Counted from the first letter of the stretch, positions 53,984 through 63,633 are shown. The stretch: DNA of 64,000 nt from Pseudoalteromonas sp. FUC4 (GCF_008370255.1 NZ_SEUI01000002.1:692221-756220); one strand, 5' to 3'. Notes: generated by a model from the sequence alone, not told the origin. Numbers and translations are program-made.

Positions 53984-54005
53984 TTGCAAATACTTTGCAT
54001 GCAAA
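53984..54005. promoter_or_regulatory. Candidate OhrR operator
   Basis: TTGCAAA followed by the palindrome TTTGCATGCAAA lies in the ohr/ohrR intergenic region, 36 bases before ohrR. It fits a MarR-type AT-rich inverted repeat, although it is not the exact published OhrR consensus. Confidence 0.5.
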
Positions 54006-54040
54006 TTAAAATGGCATATATTGAAATAAAGGATAACGTT

Positions 54041-54487
54041 ATGCCGTTTGAGCAATTAAAGTTAAAAAATCAGTTATGTCATCGTTTATACATGGCATCT
54101 AACAGCATTGCGCGTGCGTATCGCGAGCCTTTAAACGAGCTAAATTTAACTTACCCGCAATACGTAGTAATGATGGCACTGTGGGAGCATGACGAAATAA
54201 CAATTGCAGAGCTAATAGATAAAACCGCTATTGATGGCGGCGCTATGACCCAAATACTCAAAAAAATGACCGAAAAGTCTCTGCTAGCAGTAATTAAAGA
54301 CGAACACGATAAGCGTAAACGCCTAATTCAGCTTACCCAAAGTGGACAAGCCCTTAAAAACGGAGCCGCTGATATTCCAAAAAATATATTATGTAAGTTT
54401 GAAAGTGTAGACCCCACACAAGCCACACAGCTTATGCAGCTGCTCGATTTAGTAGTAAATGATTTAAATACTAAGACTATTACTTAG
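54041..54487 (+). CDS. ohrR: MarR-family regulator OhrR
   Basis: 148 residues from the ATG at 54041 with AAGGA 7 bases upstream. The peroxide-sensing Cys is in LKNQLCHRLYMASN, where OhrR has it. The wing region DEHDKRKRLIQLTQSGQAL is typical of MarR. It represses ohr until the Cys is oxidised by organic peroxides. Its end overlaps the convergent LysR gene by 4 bases. Confidence 0.93.
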   Translation: MPFEQLKLKNQLCHRLYMASNSIARAYREPLNELNLTYPQYVVMMALWEHDEITIAELIDKTAIDGGAMTQILKKMTEKSLLAVIKDEHDKRKRLIQLTQSGQALKNGAADIPKNILCKFESVDPTQATQLMQLLDLVVNDLNTKTIT

Positions 54488-55383
54488 CCCACTAATGTTG
54501 CTATTTTTTGCTGAATAAAATCTCTAAATGCGGTGATAACCGGGGTCATTTGGCGTCTATCAGCGTACATCATGTATAGCGGTAGTGGATCGCTTTGCCA
54601 GTCAGGGCATAAATGTACAAGCTCACCACTAGCCAAAGTTTCTATTACATCTAAATACGATTTATAGGCAATGCCTTTACCTTCAATAGCCCAGCGCCTC
54701 ACCATTTCTCCATCGTTAACTATGTGTTGGCAATTTAGCTGCACTTTTTGCACCGCGCCACTTTTATAAAAACGCCACTCTTTAAATACTTCGCCAAAGC
54801 GCATAAAAGTAATTGTTGTGTGATCGGCTAAATTTAGTGGATGAGTTAAAAGCCCATGTTTGGCAATATAATCAGGGGACGCCACTAAAACACGCGCATT
54901 ATTTAAATATAAAGGAATAGCAATAAGCTGTGAATCTTTTGGAACACCAAAGCGCAGCGCAATATCTATTGATTGGCTGTAAATGTCGCTTACTTCGTCA
55001 CTTAAATGCAGCTTTAGTTTTATATGCGGGTACTGCGCTAAAAACTCATTTAGCCAAAGGCTTAACTTATTGCGTCCTAAATCACATGGCGCCGACACCT
55101 GTAAAGTACCGTTAACCTGCCCTGCTGATATTTGTACTGCTGCAACGCCTTGTTGCAATAGCGCAAGCGAGTCTTTGGCATAACTTAAAAACTGATCCCC
55201 CGCCACACTCAAGCGTAAGCTGCGGGTAGAGCGAATAAACAACACGTTTCCTAAGTCTTTTTCTAGCCGTTTAATGGCTGCACTTACCGCTGCTGGGGTT
55301 TGCGCGTTTTGCCGTGCGGCTTCAGAAATGCTGGCGCAACTCGCTACATCTATAAAAGTTTGAATATCGTTAAATGATCGCAT
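54484..55383 (-). CDS. LysR-family regulator
   Basis: 299 residues. The HTH is SISEAARQNAQTPAAVSAAIKRLE, with VLFIRSTRSLRLSVAG as the wing. The C-terminal sensor domain is of the CrgA/DsdC-like group. It diverges from the MDR-type oxidoreductase gene 117 bases away, its likely target; the effector is unknown. Confidence 0.9.
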   Translation of the reverse strand: MRSFNDIQTFIDVASCASISEAARQNAQTPAAVSAAIKRLEKDLGNVLFIRSTRSLRLSVAGDQFLSYAKDSLALLQQGVAAVQISAGQVNGTLQVSAPCDLGRNKLSLWLNEFLAQYPHIKLKLHLSDEVSDIYSQSIDIALRFGVPKDSQLIAIPLYLNNARVLVASPDYIAKHGLLTHPLNLADHTTITFMRFGEVFKEWRFYKSGAVQKVQLNCQHIVNDGEMVRRWAIEGKGIAYKSYLDVIETLASGELVHLCPDWQSDPLPLYMMYADRRQMTPVITAFRDFIQQKIATLVG

Positions 55384-55500
55384 ATTTTCAATTTAAATTT
55401 GAAAGTGCTTTAGTTTTTTATGTCTTTTTCTATTTTTCAACTGCGCTATAGTACAAACATATAAAAAATACATACATATAAATATTCATCAGGAATCGCT

Positions 55501-56511
55501 ATGAAAGCATTTGGTTACATCCAAAACTCCAAAACCCTCAGTTCTGAGTCAATTAAAGTTATTGAGCTTGATACCCCTACTGCCACCGGACACGACTTAC
55601 TTATTGAAGTGAATGCTATTTCGGTAAATCCAGTAGATACAAAAATACGTGCAAATGTAGCGCCTGAGCAAGGTTACAAAGTATTAGGTTGGGATGGCGT
55701 AGGCATAGTAAAAGCTGTTGGCGAGTCGGTTTCGTTATTTAATATTGGGGATCGTGTATTTTACGCTGGCGATTTATCGCGCCAAGGCAGTAATGCGCAA
55801 TTTCAATTAGTTGATGAACGTATTGTAGGACGTGCGCCTAAAACATTAACCGATGCTCAAGCCGCAGCGCTTCCACTAACCAGTATTACCGCTTACGAAA
55901 TGCTGTTTGACCGCTTGCAAGTGCCTAAAAATAAGCAAAATACCCAGCAATCTATTTTAGTCATTGGCGCCGCAGGTGGCGTTGGTTCTATTTTAGTACA
56001 GCTTGCCAAGCAGCTTACTGGGCTAAACGTGGTAGGTACGGCATCGCGCGATCAAAGCGTAACCTGGCTTAAAGAATTAGGTGCCGATCATGTACTCGAT
56101 CATTCTAAAAACTTAAACGAGCAGCGCAAAGAACTGGGGTTAGCTGAGTTCGATTACGTTATTGGCTTAACCCACACCGACCAATACCAAGACCAAATAG
56201 TTGAGTGTATAAAACCCCAAGGTAAATTTGCGCTAATAGACGACCCTACATCGTTCGATATTTTAAAATTTAAACGTAAATGTATATCTGTACACTGGGA
56301 ATTTATGTTTACCCGCTCATTATTTACTACAACCGATATAACAGCGCAGCACACCTTACTTAATGAAATTAGTGAACTAATAGATGCGGGCACACTTAAA
56401 ACCACGCTAGGCCAGCACTTAGGTACTATTAACGCTGTAAACCTATACAAAGCACATCAAATTTTAGAATCGCATACATCACGCGGCAAACTTGTTTTAG
56501 AAGGCTTTTAA
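55501..56511 (+). CDS. Zinc-independent MDR oxidoreductase (quinone reductase-like)
   Basis: 336 residues. The GroES-like N-terminal domain contains ISVNPVDTKIRAN and VLGWDGVGIVKAVGESV. The Rossmann domain has VIGAAGGVGSILVQLAKQL, the NADPH-binding loop of the zeta-crystallin/quinone oxidoreductase type. The zinc ligands of true alcohol dehydrogenases are absent. The next gene starts 1 base after its stop, and a LysR gene diverges from it. Confidence 0.88.
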   Translation: MKAFGYIQNSKTLSSESIKVIELDTPTATGHDLLIEVNAISVNPVDTKIRANVAPEQGYKVLGWDGVGIVKAVGESVSLFNIGDRVFYAGDLSRQGSNAQFQLVDERIVGRAPKTLTDAQAAALPLTSITAYEMLFDRLQVPKNKQNTQQSILVIGAAGGVGSILVQLAKQLTGLNVVGTASRDQSVTWLKELGADHVLDHSKNLNEQRKELGLAEFDYVIGLTHTDQYQDQIVECIKPQGKFALIDDPTSFDILKFKRKCISVHWEFMFTRSLFTTTDITAQHTLLNEISELIDAGTLKTTLGQHLGTINAVNLYKAHQILESHTSRGKLVLEGF

Positions 56512-56512
56512 A

Positions 56513-57619
56513 ATGACCCATATTAAAAAATTACTATTAGCAGCGGCGTGTAGCACGGCACTTTTAGGTAGCAACGCTGTATCTGCTAACATCGCTGGCC
56601 AAAATGCTGATTTAAAAACAGTAGCCACATTTGATGCGCAGCACCCACCGGGCAACATTGCTATTACCCCATCGGGCAGAAAGTTTTTATCTGTGCATGG
56701 CTTTTTTGGCCAAAAGCAAAAAATTATGGAGCTTTTAAGTGATGGTACAACTAAGCCCTACCCTAATGAAGAGTGGGCATACGCGTATAATAACGGCAAA
56801 GGTTTTTACGATGTACTTGGTATTAATGTATCAAATGATGGCATTTTGTGGATGCTCGACACCTCAGGACCCGATCACGCTGGGCGCTTAGTCGGCTGGG
56901 ATACAAACAAAGAACAACTGCATAAAATTATTTATCTGGCTAAACCGACCATTACCGACACCTCGTTTTTAAACGATTTAGTCATCGATAATAAACATGG
57001 CGTTGTATACATTGCCGACACAGCCCAAGGCAGCCAAGCCGCTATTATTACGGTAAACCTTAAAACAGGTGTTGCACGCAGAGTATTACAAAATAGCCAT
57101 TACACCACAGCCGAAAATATCGATATGGTTATTGATGGGCGCACAATGAGCCTTGGCGGACAGCCTGCCCGCTTAGGTGTTAACCCAATTACGCTTGACC
57201 CTAACGAAGACTGGCTTTACTTTGGCTCTATGTCGGGCACATCGGTTTACCGCATTGCCACCAGCGATATAAATAACGAGAGCCTTTCGGCTAAAGCGCT
57301 TGAAGACAAAGTTACGCGTTACGGCACTAAGCCAATTTCAGACGGTATTATTGTTGATGGCGGCGGTAACGTATATGTAACCGACATAACCAATGGCGCA
57401 ATTGGCGTAGTTAAACCTACTGGCGACTACGAAGTATTATTTAAAGACGAACGTTTGAGCTGGCCTGATGGGTTTAGCTACGGAGCCGATCATAAAATAT
57501 ACTTTACCGTTGACGATTTACACAATTCGCCTGTACTTAATAATGGCAAAAATCAAAGTCACGGTAAGTTTAAAGTAATGTCGTTCGAGCCTTTAGTAAA
57601 AGGAAAAGTAGGCCGCTAA
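56513..57619 (+). CDS. Secreted royal-jelly/yellow-like beta-propeller protein
   Basis: 368 residues. The signal peptide is MTHIKKLLLAAACSTALLGS followed by NAVSA. The body has the six-bladed propeller features of the MRJP/yellow and SMP-30 group: PPGNIAITPSGRKFLSVHGF, ILWMLDTSGPDHAGRLVGWD, LNDLVIDNKHGVVYIADTA, LTFG-like LDPNEDWLYFGSMSGTSVYRI and SDGIIVDGGGNVYVTDI. The function in bacteria is unknown; lactonase activity is possible. It is cotranscribed with the oxidoreductase. Confidence 0.85.
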   Translation: MTHIKKLLLAAACSTALLGSNAVSANIAGQNADLKTVATFDAQHPPGNIAITPSGRKFLSVHGFFGQKQKIMELLSDGTTKPYPNEEWAYAYNNGKGFYDVLGINVSNDGILWMLDTSGPDHAGRLVGWDTNKEQLHKIIYLAKPTITDTSFLNDLVIDNKHGVVYIADTAQGSQAAIITVNLKTGVARRVLQNSHYTTAENIDMVIDGRTMSLGGQPARLGVNPITLDPNEDWLYFGSMSGTSVYRIATSDINNESLSAKALEDKVTRYGTKPISDGIIVDGGGNVYVTDITNGAIGVVKPTGDYEVLFKDERLSWPDGFSYGADHKIYFTVDDLHNSPVLNNGKNQSHGKFKVMSFEPLVKGKVGR

Positions 57620-57645
57620 TTTACTTTTTAAGCGACTACATTTTT

Positions 57646-57691
57646 AAAAAGCCTTGCAAATTTAAGTGACCCAATGGTTGCAGGGCTTTTT
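57646..57691 (+). terminator. Terminator after the propeller gene
   Basis: AAAAAGCCTTGCAA pairs with TTGCAGGGCTTTTT with one G-T pair and an 18-base loop; a T-run follows. Confidence 0.75.
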
Positions 57692-57874
57692 GTTAAAAAC
57701 ACACCACTCTGGTGCATATTTTAGTAATACTTCACCGCTTTGGTGCTAATGCTTTTGTACGTATTTACACTTAAATACTAAATACCTGATTTCTATTCAT
57801 AAAATATTCAAGTTAATGTTGGCATACTTCTTCCTATAAACTGATGTGTTCAGTGAAAATATCAAGGAAAAACC

Positions 57875-57994
57875 ATGTTCAACTTATACCATACCCTTTA
57901 CCTTTTATGGCGTTTAGACATTAGCGTTTGGCAAGTTAATGATCCAACAAATACCCGCACTACCGCTGATAAAGAACGCGCCTATGTTAAGTAA
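57875..57994 (+). CDS. Possible 39-residue small protein
   Basis: AAGGA lies 9 bases before an ATG that opens a 39-codon frame, MFNLYHTLYLLWRLDISVWQ then VNDPTNTRTTADKERAYVK. An amphipathic, aromatic N-terminal half is followed by a polar C-terminus. No family recognised. It lies alone in the 636-base gap before astB; otherwise this gap shows nothing. Confidence 0.4.
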   Translation: MFNLYHTLYLLWRLDISVWQVNDPTNTRTTADKERAYVK

Positions 57995-58255
57995 CATCGT
58001 ATTGTGTAAAGGCTTGGCATAAAGCTTAAATGTATAAACCTACTTTAGGCTAAGCTTTTGCACACTATGAAATTTATGTGTACATTTTAATTAAACTTCA
58101 AATTAATCATTCAATATAAAAACAACTCCCTTGTAATAAACTCCATATTTAAAAACCTCGAAAAAATTAGTAAAAACACTGCGTTTATAACTTTGCAAGC
58201 AGCCCTAATGCGTTGTATTGTTGCACCCTATTGAAAAATTTTAGTTGGAACGTGT

Positions 58256-59602
58256 ATGCACGCTTTGGAAGTTAATTTTGATGGCTTAGTTGGCCCTACT
58301 CACAACTACGCTGGTTTATCGTATGGTAATGTTGCCTCGTTAAATAACGCAGCAAGCTTTTCAAATCCTCAAGAGGCGGTACTTCAAGGCCTTGAAAAAA
58401 TGAAAGCCATGCACGACAAAGGCCTAACTCAAGGTGTATTTGCCCCTCATGCGCGCCCCGACTTAAACGTACTGCGCCGCTTAGGCTTTACCGGTAACGA
58501 TGCACAAGTAATTCATAAAGCATTTAAAGCTGACCCTATTTTATTACGCGCGTGTTATTCAGCGTCGGCAATGTGGACAGCCAATGCCGCTACGGTATCG
58601 CCATCTCCTGATACAACCGACGGCAAAGTACATTTTACTTCAGCTAATTTAAATAATAAGTTTCATCGTTCATTAGAGCCTGCAACCACTACACGCTTAT
58701 TAAAAGCGATGTTTAATAACGACAAATACTTTGCGCACCATACCCATTTGCCAGATCAAGGCTTTTTTGGCGACGAAGGCGCAGCAAACCATACTCGTTT
58801 TTGTGACAACCACGGCGAGCAAGGCCTTGAAATGTTTGTATTTGGTGCCAGCGCGTTTAACAGCCAATTACCAAAACCAGTTAAATTTCCTGCAAGGCAA
58901 ACACTCGAAGCCTCAGAAGCAATTTGTCGCTTACATAACTTAAAAGATTCAAGCCAAATTTTACTACAGCAAAATCCAGACGTAATAGACCAAGGTGTGT
59001 TTCATAACGATGTAATTGCAGTAGGTAACGCCAACGTATTACTGTGCCACCAGCAGGCATTTTTAAACCAAGCTTTGGCACTGCAAGATATTCGCGAAGC
59101 GTATGTGGGCAATAAAGAATTTTACATTATTGAAGTACCTACCGATAAAGTAAGCATTACCGACGCTGTAAGTAGTTACTTATTTAATAGCCAGCTAGTG
59201 AGTCTTGAAGATGGTTCAATGCTGTTAGTTGCACCACAAGAGTGTAAACGCAACAGCGCGGTTAACGCCTACATTGAAGAAATGATCATGGCTGATAACC
59301 CAGTAAACCAAGTACAGTTTTTTGACCTGCGCCAAAGTATGCAAAATGGCGGCGGCCCAGCTTGTTTGCGTTTACGTGTAGCCCTTAACGAGCAAGAACT
59401 TGCTGCAGTAAACCCAGAGGTTATTTTAACTGATACTAAATACACACAACTGTGTGACTGGGCAAAACGTAACTACCGCGACAAATTAGGCGCAAGTGAC
59501 TTTGCAGATTCAGCCCTACTCACCGAAAGCTACCAAGCCCTTGATGAGCTAACACAACTACTTAATTTAGGCTCAGTGTACGACTTTCAATTAGAAGGTT
59601 AA
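58256..59602 (+). CDS. astB: N-succinylarginine dihydrolase AstB
   Basis: 448 residues, the usual AstB length. Hallmarks are [65 protein letters not shown] and the catalytic Cys in [15 protein letters not shown]. It hydrolyses N2-succinylarginine to succinylornithine with release of ammonia and CO2 in the AST pathway of arginine use. The other ast genes (astA, astC, astD, astE) are not adjacent, so the pathway is dispersed. Terminator follows. Confidence 0.96.
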   Translation: MHALEVNFDGLVGPTHNYAGLSYGNVASLNNAASFSNPQEAVLQGLEKMKAMHDKGLTQGVFAPHARPDLNVLRRLGFTGNDAQVIHKAFKADPILLRACYSASAMWTANAATVSPSPDTTDGKVHFTSANLNNKFHRSLEPATTTRLLKAMFNNDKYFAHHTHLPDQGFFGDEGAANHTRFCDNHGEQGLEMFVFGASAFNSQLPKPVKFPARQTLEASEAICRLHNLKDSSQILLQQNPDVIDQGVFHNDVIAVGNANVLLCHQQAFLNQALALQDIREAYVGNKEFYIIEVPTDKVSITDAVSSYLFNSQLVSLEDGSMLLVAPQECKRNSAVNAYIEEMIMADNPVNQVQFFDLRQSMQNGGGPACLRLRVALNEQELAAVNPEVILTDTKYTQLCDWAKRNYRDKLGASDFADSALLTESYQALDELTQLLNLGSVYDFQLEG

Positions 59603-59629
59603 TATCTCAGCCTACACAAAGGCTAATAC

Positions 59630-59659
59630 AAAAATAGCGAGCCAGGGCTCGCTATTTTT
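59630..59659. terminator. Bidirectional terminator
   Basis: AAAAATAGCGAGCC / GGCTCGCTATTTTT, a 14-bp stem with a tight loop, between astB and the convergent MscS gene. Confidence 0.9.
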
Positions 59660-59695
59660 ATTCGTGTTTATGTTTATGCTTATGTTAATACATAC

Positions 59696-60550
59696 TTAAG
59701 CATCTTTGTTAACAGTTATGGCCGATGCCATAGACTCAGATATATGAAGCGTGCGCTGCGGAAATGGAATACTCAGCCCTGCGCCTTCAATTGCTTCTTT
59801 AACACGTTTATTTAAATCCCACACAGTTTGCCAATAATCACCATTAACAGCCCACGCACGTAATTGAATGTTCACTGCGCTTTCGCCTATTGATGTCACC
59901 ATTACTTTAGGTGCAGGCTCTGCGAGTAATCGGCTCTCTGATGCAGCTAATTCTTTAAGTACATTTAAGCCAACATCAATAGAGTCGGCATACGAAATAC
60001 CCACCACTATGTCCATTCGTCTTTTGCCATTACGGGTAAAGTTTTTAATATTGCCCCCCCACACTTTGCCGTTAGGCGATGCAATATAAAGGCCGTCGGT
60101 GGTTTTAAAAATAGTGGTAAATAGGTTTATTTCATTCACAGTACCAAGCGTGCCACTGGCATCAACAAAATCGCCTATTTTAAAAGGTCTGAGTATTAGC
60201 AGCATAATACCTGCAGCAATATTGCTTAGCGTATTTTTAAGGGCTAAACCAATCGCTAAACCAGCAGCCCCCATTAGCGCAATTAAGCTTGCCGTATTAA
60301 CGCCAAAAATATCTAAAATAAATAGCCCGCCAATTATATAAACTAAATAACCAGCAATACTCGATAAAAGAGGAAGCAGCGTACTATCCACCTTTTTTAA
60401 TGGCGATTTAGAGTTTTTAATCGCTTTTTTAACCGAGCGTGCAATTAAGGCACTCGCAATTAAAATCACCAACGCTAAAATCACTTTGTATCCTAAAGTG
60501 ATGATTGTTTCTGAATGGCTTTGCCAAAACGCTAAAAGTTTATCTTTCAT
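59696..60550 (-). CDS. Small-conductance mechanosensitive channel (MscS family)
   Basis: 284 residues, the size of E. coli MscS. Three N-terminal helices are followed by the pore-lining helix TASLIALMGAAGLAIGLALK and the cytosolic beta domain ILRPFKIGDFVDASGTLGTV with SPNGKVWGGNIKNFTRNGKRR. It opens on membrane tension during hypo-osmotic shock. It lies alone. Confidence 0.94.
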   Translation of the reverse strand: MKDKLLAFWQSHSETIITLGYKVILALVILIASALIARSVKKAIKNSKSPLKKVDSTLLPLLSSIAGYLVYIIGGLFILDIFGVNTASLIALMGAAGLAIGLALKNTLSNIAAGIMLLILRPFKIGDFVDASGTLGTVNEINLFTTIFKTTDGLYIASPNGKVWGGNIKNFTRNGKRRMDIVVGISYADSIDVGLNVLKELAASESRLLAEPAPKVMVTSIGESAVNIQLRAWAVNGDYWQTVWDLNKRVKEAIEGAGLSIPFPQRTLHISESMASAITVNKDA

Positions 60551-60824
60551 GTTTGTTCCGATAAATGTGGCTGAAACTCAGCAAAATAATGGTTAAATCT
60601 AATAAAACCGACTTCAAAAGAAGTGGCGCGAGTATATAGAATAAAAAATTTAAACCTATCTTTTTTAGTCACTTATTTCAATTTTAATAACGGCCTAAAA
60701 AACATGATGATTGAAGTACAAAACACAGCTATTTATCGCTAATTTATAGTGACTATTCAATGTAGGTTAATCGTTTATTGTTATGGTGATTTTAAGTTTT
60801 TAACGTTCATTAAAGAGGTTACCT

Positions 60825-61505
60825 ATGGCAAAAGAAAAAATAGTACTCATAACCGGCGCTTCTAGTGGCATTGGTGAAGCAACGGCAAAAACCTTAGTAA
60901 ACAACGGTCATAAAGTTATATTAACCGCCCGCAGAGAAGAGCAACTTAACCAACTTGTTGCCGAACTAGGCTCAGATAACGCACTGAGCGTAGCCGCAGA
61001 TGCAACCGACTTTACCGCACTTGAAAGCGTGGTTACCAAAGGCATTGAAAAGTTTGGCCGATTAGATGTAGCCTTTGCTAACGCAGGCATGGGTGTTTCA
61101 ACCGCTGGCACCGAAAAAGGCGACCCCGATGAGTGGTCAACCATGATTGACATAAACATTAAAGCCCTACTGTGGACTGCAAAACTAACACTGCCGCATT
61201 TACGCCAAAACAAAGGTCACTTTATATTAACCAGCTCTGCCGCTGGCCGTAAGCCAATTGGTGGCTCTATTTACGGTGCAACTAAATGGTTTGCTTATGG
61301 CTTTGGACAAAACTTAGCAGAGGAAATGAGCGAATGGAACGGCCGATGCACAACCATAGCACCAGGCATGGTAAACACCCCGTTTTTTGATGAAGCTAAA
61401 CCCGACAAACTCGACCCACAAGATGTAGCCGACGCCGTACTGTTTGCCATTGAAGCAAACCAGCGCAACAGCGTACGTGAGATTTATTTAATGCCGACTA
61501 ATTAA
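60825..61505 (+). CDS. Short-chain dehydrogenase/reductase
   Basis: 226 residues, a classical SDR. The cofactor loop is VLITGASSGIGEATAKTL, NAGMG follows, and the catalytic Ser-Tyr-Lys is in LTSSAAGRKPIGGSIYGATK. Arg and Thr residues after strand 2 (LTARREEQ) suggest NADP(H). AAAGAGG lies ahead of the ATG. It is close to YdfG-type enzymes, but the substrate is open. Confidence 0.92.
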   Translation: MAKEKIVLITGASSGIGEATAKTLVNNGHKVILTARREEQLNQLVAELGSDNALSVAADATDFTALESVVTKGIEKFGRLDVAFANAGMGVSTAGTEKGDPDEWSTMIDINIKALLWTAKLTLPHLRQNKGHFILTSSAAGRKPIGGSIYGATKWFAYGFGQNLAEEMSEWNGRCTTIAPGMVNTPFFDEAKPDKLDPQDVADAVLFAIEANQRNSVREIYLMPTN

Positions 61506-61527
61506 CGTTGGCTGGTTAAGTTGGGCT

Positions 61528-61560
61528 ATCAGGTTTAATGCCAATGGCGTTAAACCTGAT
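61528..61560 (+). terminator. Hairpin after the SDR gene
   Basis: ATCAGGTTTAATGCC / GGCGTTAAACCTGAT, a 15-bp stem with one G-T pair and a 3-base loop. Only a weak T-run follows. Confidence 0.65.
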
Positions 61561-61626
61561 GGTTGTTAATTCTAAATACCGGCTAGATAGAATGAAGGGA
61601 AAATATTCGGCATTAATAAAAGCTTG

Positions 61627-61848
61627 TTATATATACAGTAACTCTAAACCTCCATCACTAGGTTCAAATACTTCAAGCCAAATGGTAACACCATTTTCAT
61701 CGCTACATTCAATATCAAAGGCTCCATCATAAACTTCAACTATTGTTCCAATATCACCGACCTGAGGAACTCTAGAGCCAAAGCTTTTTTCTGAATAGAT
61801 AAATTTTTTATTAAGAGATATCACTTTTACGACAGAATATTGCTTCAT
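61627..61848 (-). CDS. DUF4926-like small protein
   Basis: 73 residues from the ATG at 61848 (GAGA upstream). The core VPQVGDIGTIVEVYDGAFDI ECSDENGVTIWLEVFEPSD follows the DUF4926 pattern, a small SH3-like fold often found in toxin-antitoxin or island contexts. The stop codon lies inside ATATAACAAGC, which resembles the first arm of an attC site. It is next to a real attC, so it may be a decayed cassette. Confidence 0.65.
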   Translation of the reverse strand: MKQYSVVKVISLNKKFIYSEKSFGSRVPQVGDIGTIVEVYDGAFDIECSDENGVTIWLEVFEPSDGGLELLYI

Positions 61849-61955
61849 TTGATTCTCAAGTACGTATAACTTTTTTACAAGCGGAAAATTATAGTTAACT
61901 ATAATGTTTGAGGAACGAAAAATAGCCAACTGTAATTTTCCGTTTAATATTCCTG

Positions 61956-62414
61956 TTAGCTGCTTTTTAGATTGCGCTCTAAGAATACAACTCTCGTTTT
62001 ACCCAGCTTCGCCGTTTTAAACTCAGAATAACCACGGCGTTTATACATCGCTAAATTAGAAGCACTAAACTCCCCTGTAAAAAGCTCAACACGATTAGCT
62101 TCTGGAAATACTGTTTCAAGTGAAGAAAGCAACTTAGAGCCAACACCCTGGCCATGCAGTTCAGGCCATACCGCCATGCGTCCAATATAACAACTACCAG
62201 CTTCTAAGCGAGCTTGACCGCTTGCCAATAACTTACCGTTATCAACAACTTTCAAAATAATTTTCTTCTCAAAGTCTGCTTTCAGTTCATCAAGCGTTTG
62301 AGTTAAAGGCGGGATATTAAAATCATTATGCAGTTCAGCTTCTGATTGATAAGCTACGCGCTGAAGTGCTAGTAAACATTCTGCATCTTCTATTGTGGCG
62401 TGAAATATTTCCAT
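61956..62414 (-). CDS. GNAT-family N-acetyltransferase (cassette gene)
   Basis: 152 residues. Acetyl-CoA binding is at RMAVWPELHGQGVGSKLLSS and the family core ends with NLAMYKRRGYSEFKTAKLG. The target is unknown. AAAAGGA lies before the ATG. On the minus strand it starts 20 bases after GTTAGCT, the conserved end of the attC at 62434-62488, and its stop TAA lies within AGCTAACAGG. It is therefore placed exactly as a gene in an integron cassette array. Confidence 0.88.
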   Translation of the reverse strand: MEIFHATIEDAECLLALQRVAYQSEAELHNDFNIPPLTQTLDELKADFEKKIILKVVDNGKLLASGQARLEAGSCYIGRMAVWPELHGQGVGSKLLSSLETVFPEANRVELFTGEFSASNLAMYKRRGYSEFKTAKLGKTRVVFLERNLKSS

Positions 62415-62433
62415 ATACTCAATTCCTTTTGGC

Positions 62434-62488
62434 AGCTAACGCCCAAATCAGATGCGCCGTAGGCGTCACCTGGATTTACTTGTTATGT
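62434..62488 (-). repeat. attC: Integron attC recombination site
   Basis: On the minus strand: ACATAAC, then AAG, then arm TAAATCCAGGTGACGCC, loop TAC, arm GGCGCATCTGATTTGGGC, then GTTAGCT. The arms pair over about 14 bp with one G-T, leaving two extrahelical bases (C and A) on the same arm. This is the hallmark of a folded attC bottom strand. It directly follows the stop of the 62494-63213 gene and precedes the acetyltransferase. Confidence 0.9.
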
Positions 62489-62493
62489 GCGAA

Positions 62494-63213
62494 TTAATCT
62501 GCTGCTAATAGTAAATCATTGGCAGCTAGCTCTTTAGTTTTTAATATAATGTTATCAACCACTTCTAAGCATTGGTTATTATGTACCATGACTCTTTCCA
62601 AGAAAGCTTCAGTATCTTCATCTTGACGCTCAGAAAACTTGGTATTGAATATTTCCTCTCTTAGATCAGCCAATGATGATTCAATACCTTTAATATCTGG
62701 GTCAAGATACAAACCTTTAACATTAAATATTGTTTCTAGTTTTACATAACTCTCGTGAGTATCTTCAGATAACTCTTTGCGTTTTTTTACAGCTTCTTCT
62801 GAGTCATATTTTTCGTGCAACAGGTTACGTTCACTTTCCACATATTCAGCATAGGAATTCATATATTCTTCATCTCCAGACATACACCCAGCCCCTAATA
62901 CTACATAACATTCAAAATAATCTTCAGTGTACGATTTTTCTCGATTGATATATTTTCTTGTTAAGTATAAAGAATTCAAAATCTCTTCATATGCTGTACG
63001 TTTAGCATCCCAAATTTGTTGCTTTACCCAATATTTCTCGTTTAATTGGTTTTTTATTCCTTCAACTACTTTCGTGCTTTTCTTTAACTGCGTTATAGCG
63101 TTTTTAAAATCATGCCTTGTAGCAAAATTCTTCATACGATACTTTAGATAAAAACCTAATGGTGCAATTATCAAAGCAGTTACAACTGATGGGTAATATG
63201 TTGATAAATCCAA
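62494..63213 (-). CDS. Hypothetical membrane-anchored coiled-coil protein (cassette gene)
   Basis: 239 residues from a TTG at 63213 with AGGAAAG upstream; an ATG at 63249 lacks a ribosome site. One membrane helix near the N-terminus (SVVTALIIAPLGFYL) is followed by a long charged, helical region (DFKNAITQLKKSTKVVEGIK, NQLNEKYWVKQQIWDAKRTA) and acidic helices to the end. No family recognised. The stop is 5 bases from the attC R'' arm, as in a cassette gene. Confidence 0.7.
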   Translation of the reverse strand: MDLSTYYPSVVTALIIAPLGFYLKYRMKNFATRHDFKNAITQLKKSTKVVEGIKNQLNEKYWVKQQIWDAKRTAYEEILNSLYLTRKYINREKSYTEDYFECYVVLGAGCMSGDEEYMNSYAEYVESERNLLHEKYDSEEAVKKRKELSEDTHESYVKLETIFNVKGLYLDPDIKGIESSLADLREEIFNTKFSERQDEDTEAFLERVMVHNNQCLEVVDNIILKTKELAANDLLLAAD

Positions 63214-63266
63214 AAATACTTTCCTGTTTACTAAATGTTTAACTAGCATATAACAATTTAGTCTAC

Positions 63267-63298
63267 GACATTTGTCGATTTACAAACCGACAAATGTC
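63267..63298. repeat. Inverted repeat upstream of the cassette gene
   Basis: GACATTTGTCG (63267-63277) and CGACAAATGTC (63288-63298) form an 11-bp stem; each arm is itself partly palindromic. It could be an operator or part of a decayed attC. The rest of 63299-63633 holds nothing I can name. Confidence 0.5.
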
Positions 63299-63633
63299 TT
63301 TATATTACAATGATTTTATCCTAGCTATAAAATAAACAACTGTAAACAGTTAGTTAGCCTCGCCTTACCTTTTCTAAATGTAGCAAAACCCCAAAATGGT
63401 GGAGATCAGTAATATCAGACAAATCATTGTTTAGTTATACCGGTTGGTTATTAATTAACAGGTTATATTTTAAATATCTGTGTTTAAACCAATAACGCGT
63501 TCCCCCTATAACCCTCAAACTTGTAACTCATTATTACTTATAAAATTAGTTAAAAATCACAATCACCTTCTATTGAATACTGTGTATTTTTACTTCATAT
63601 TAAATATTCTTATTTCTCACTTATTATGCTGTT

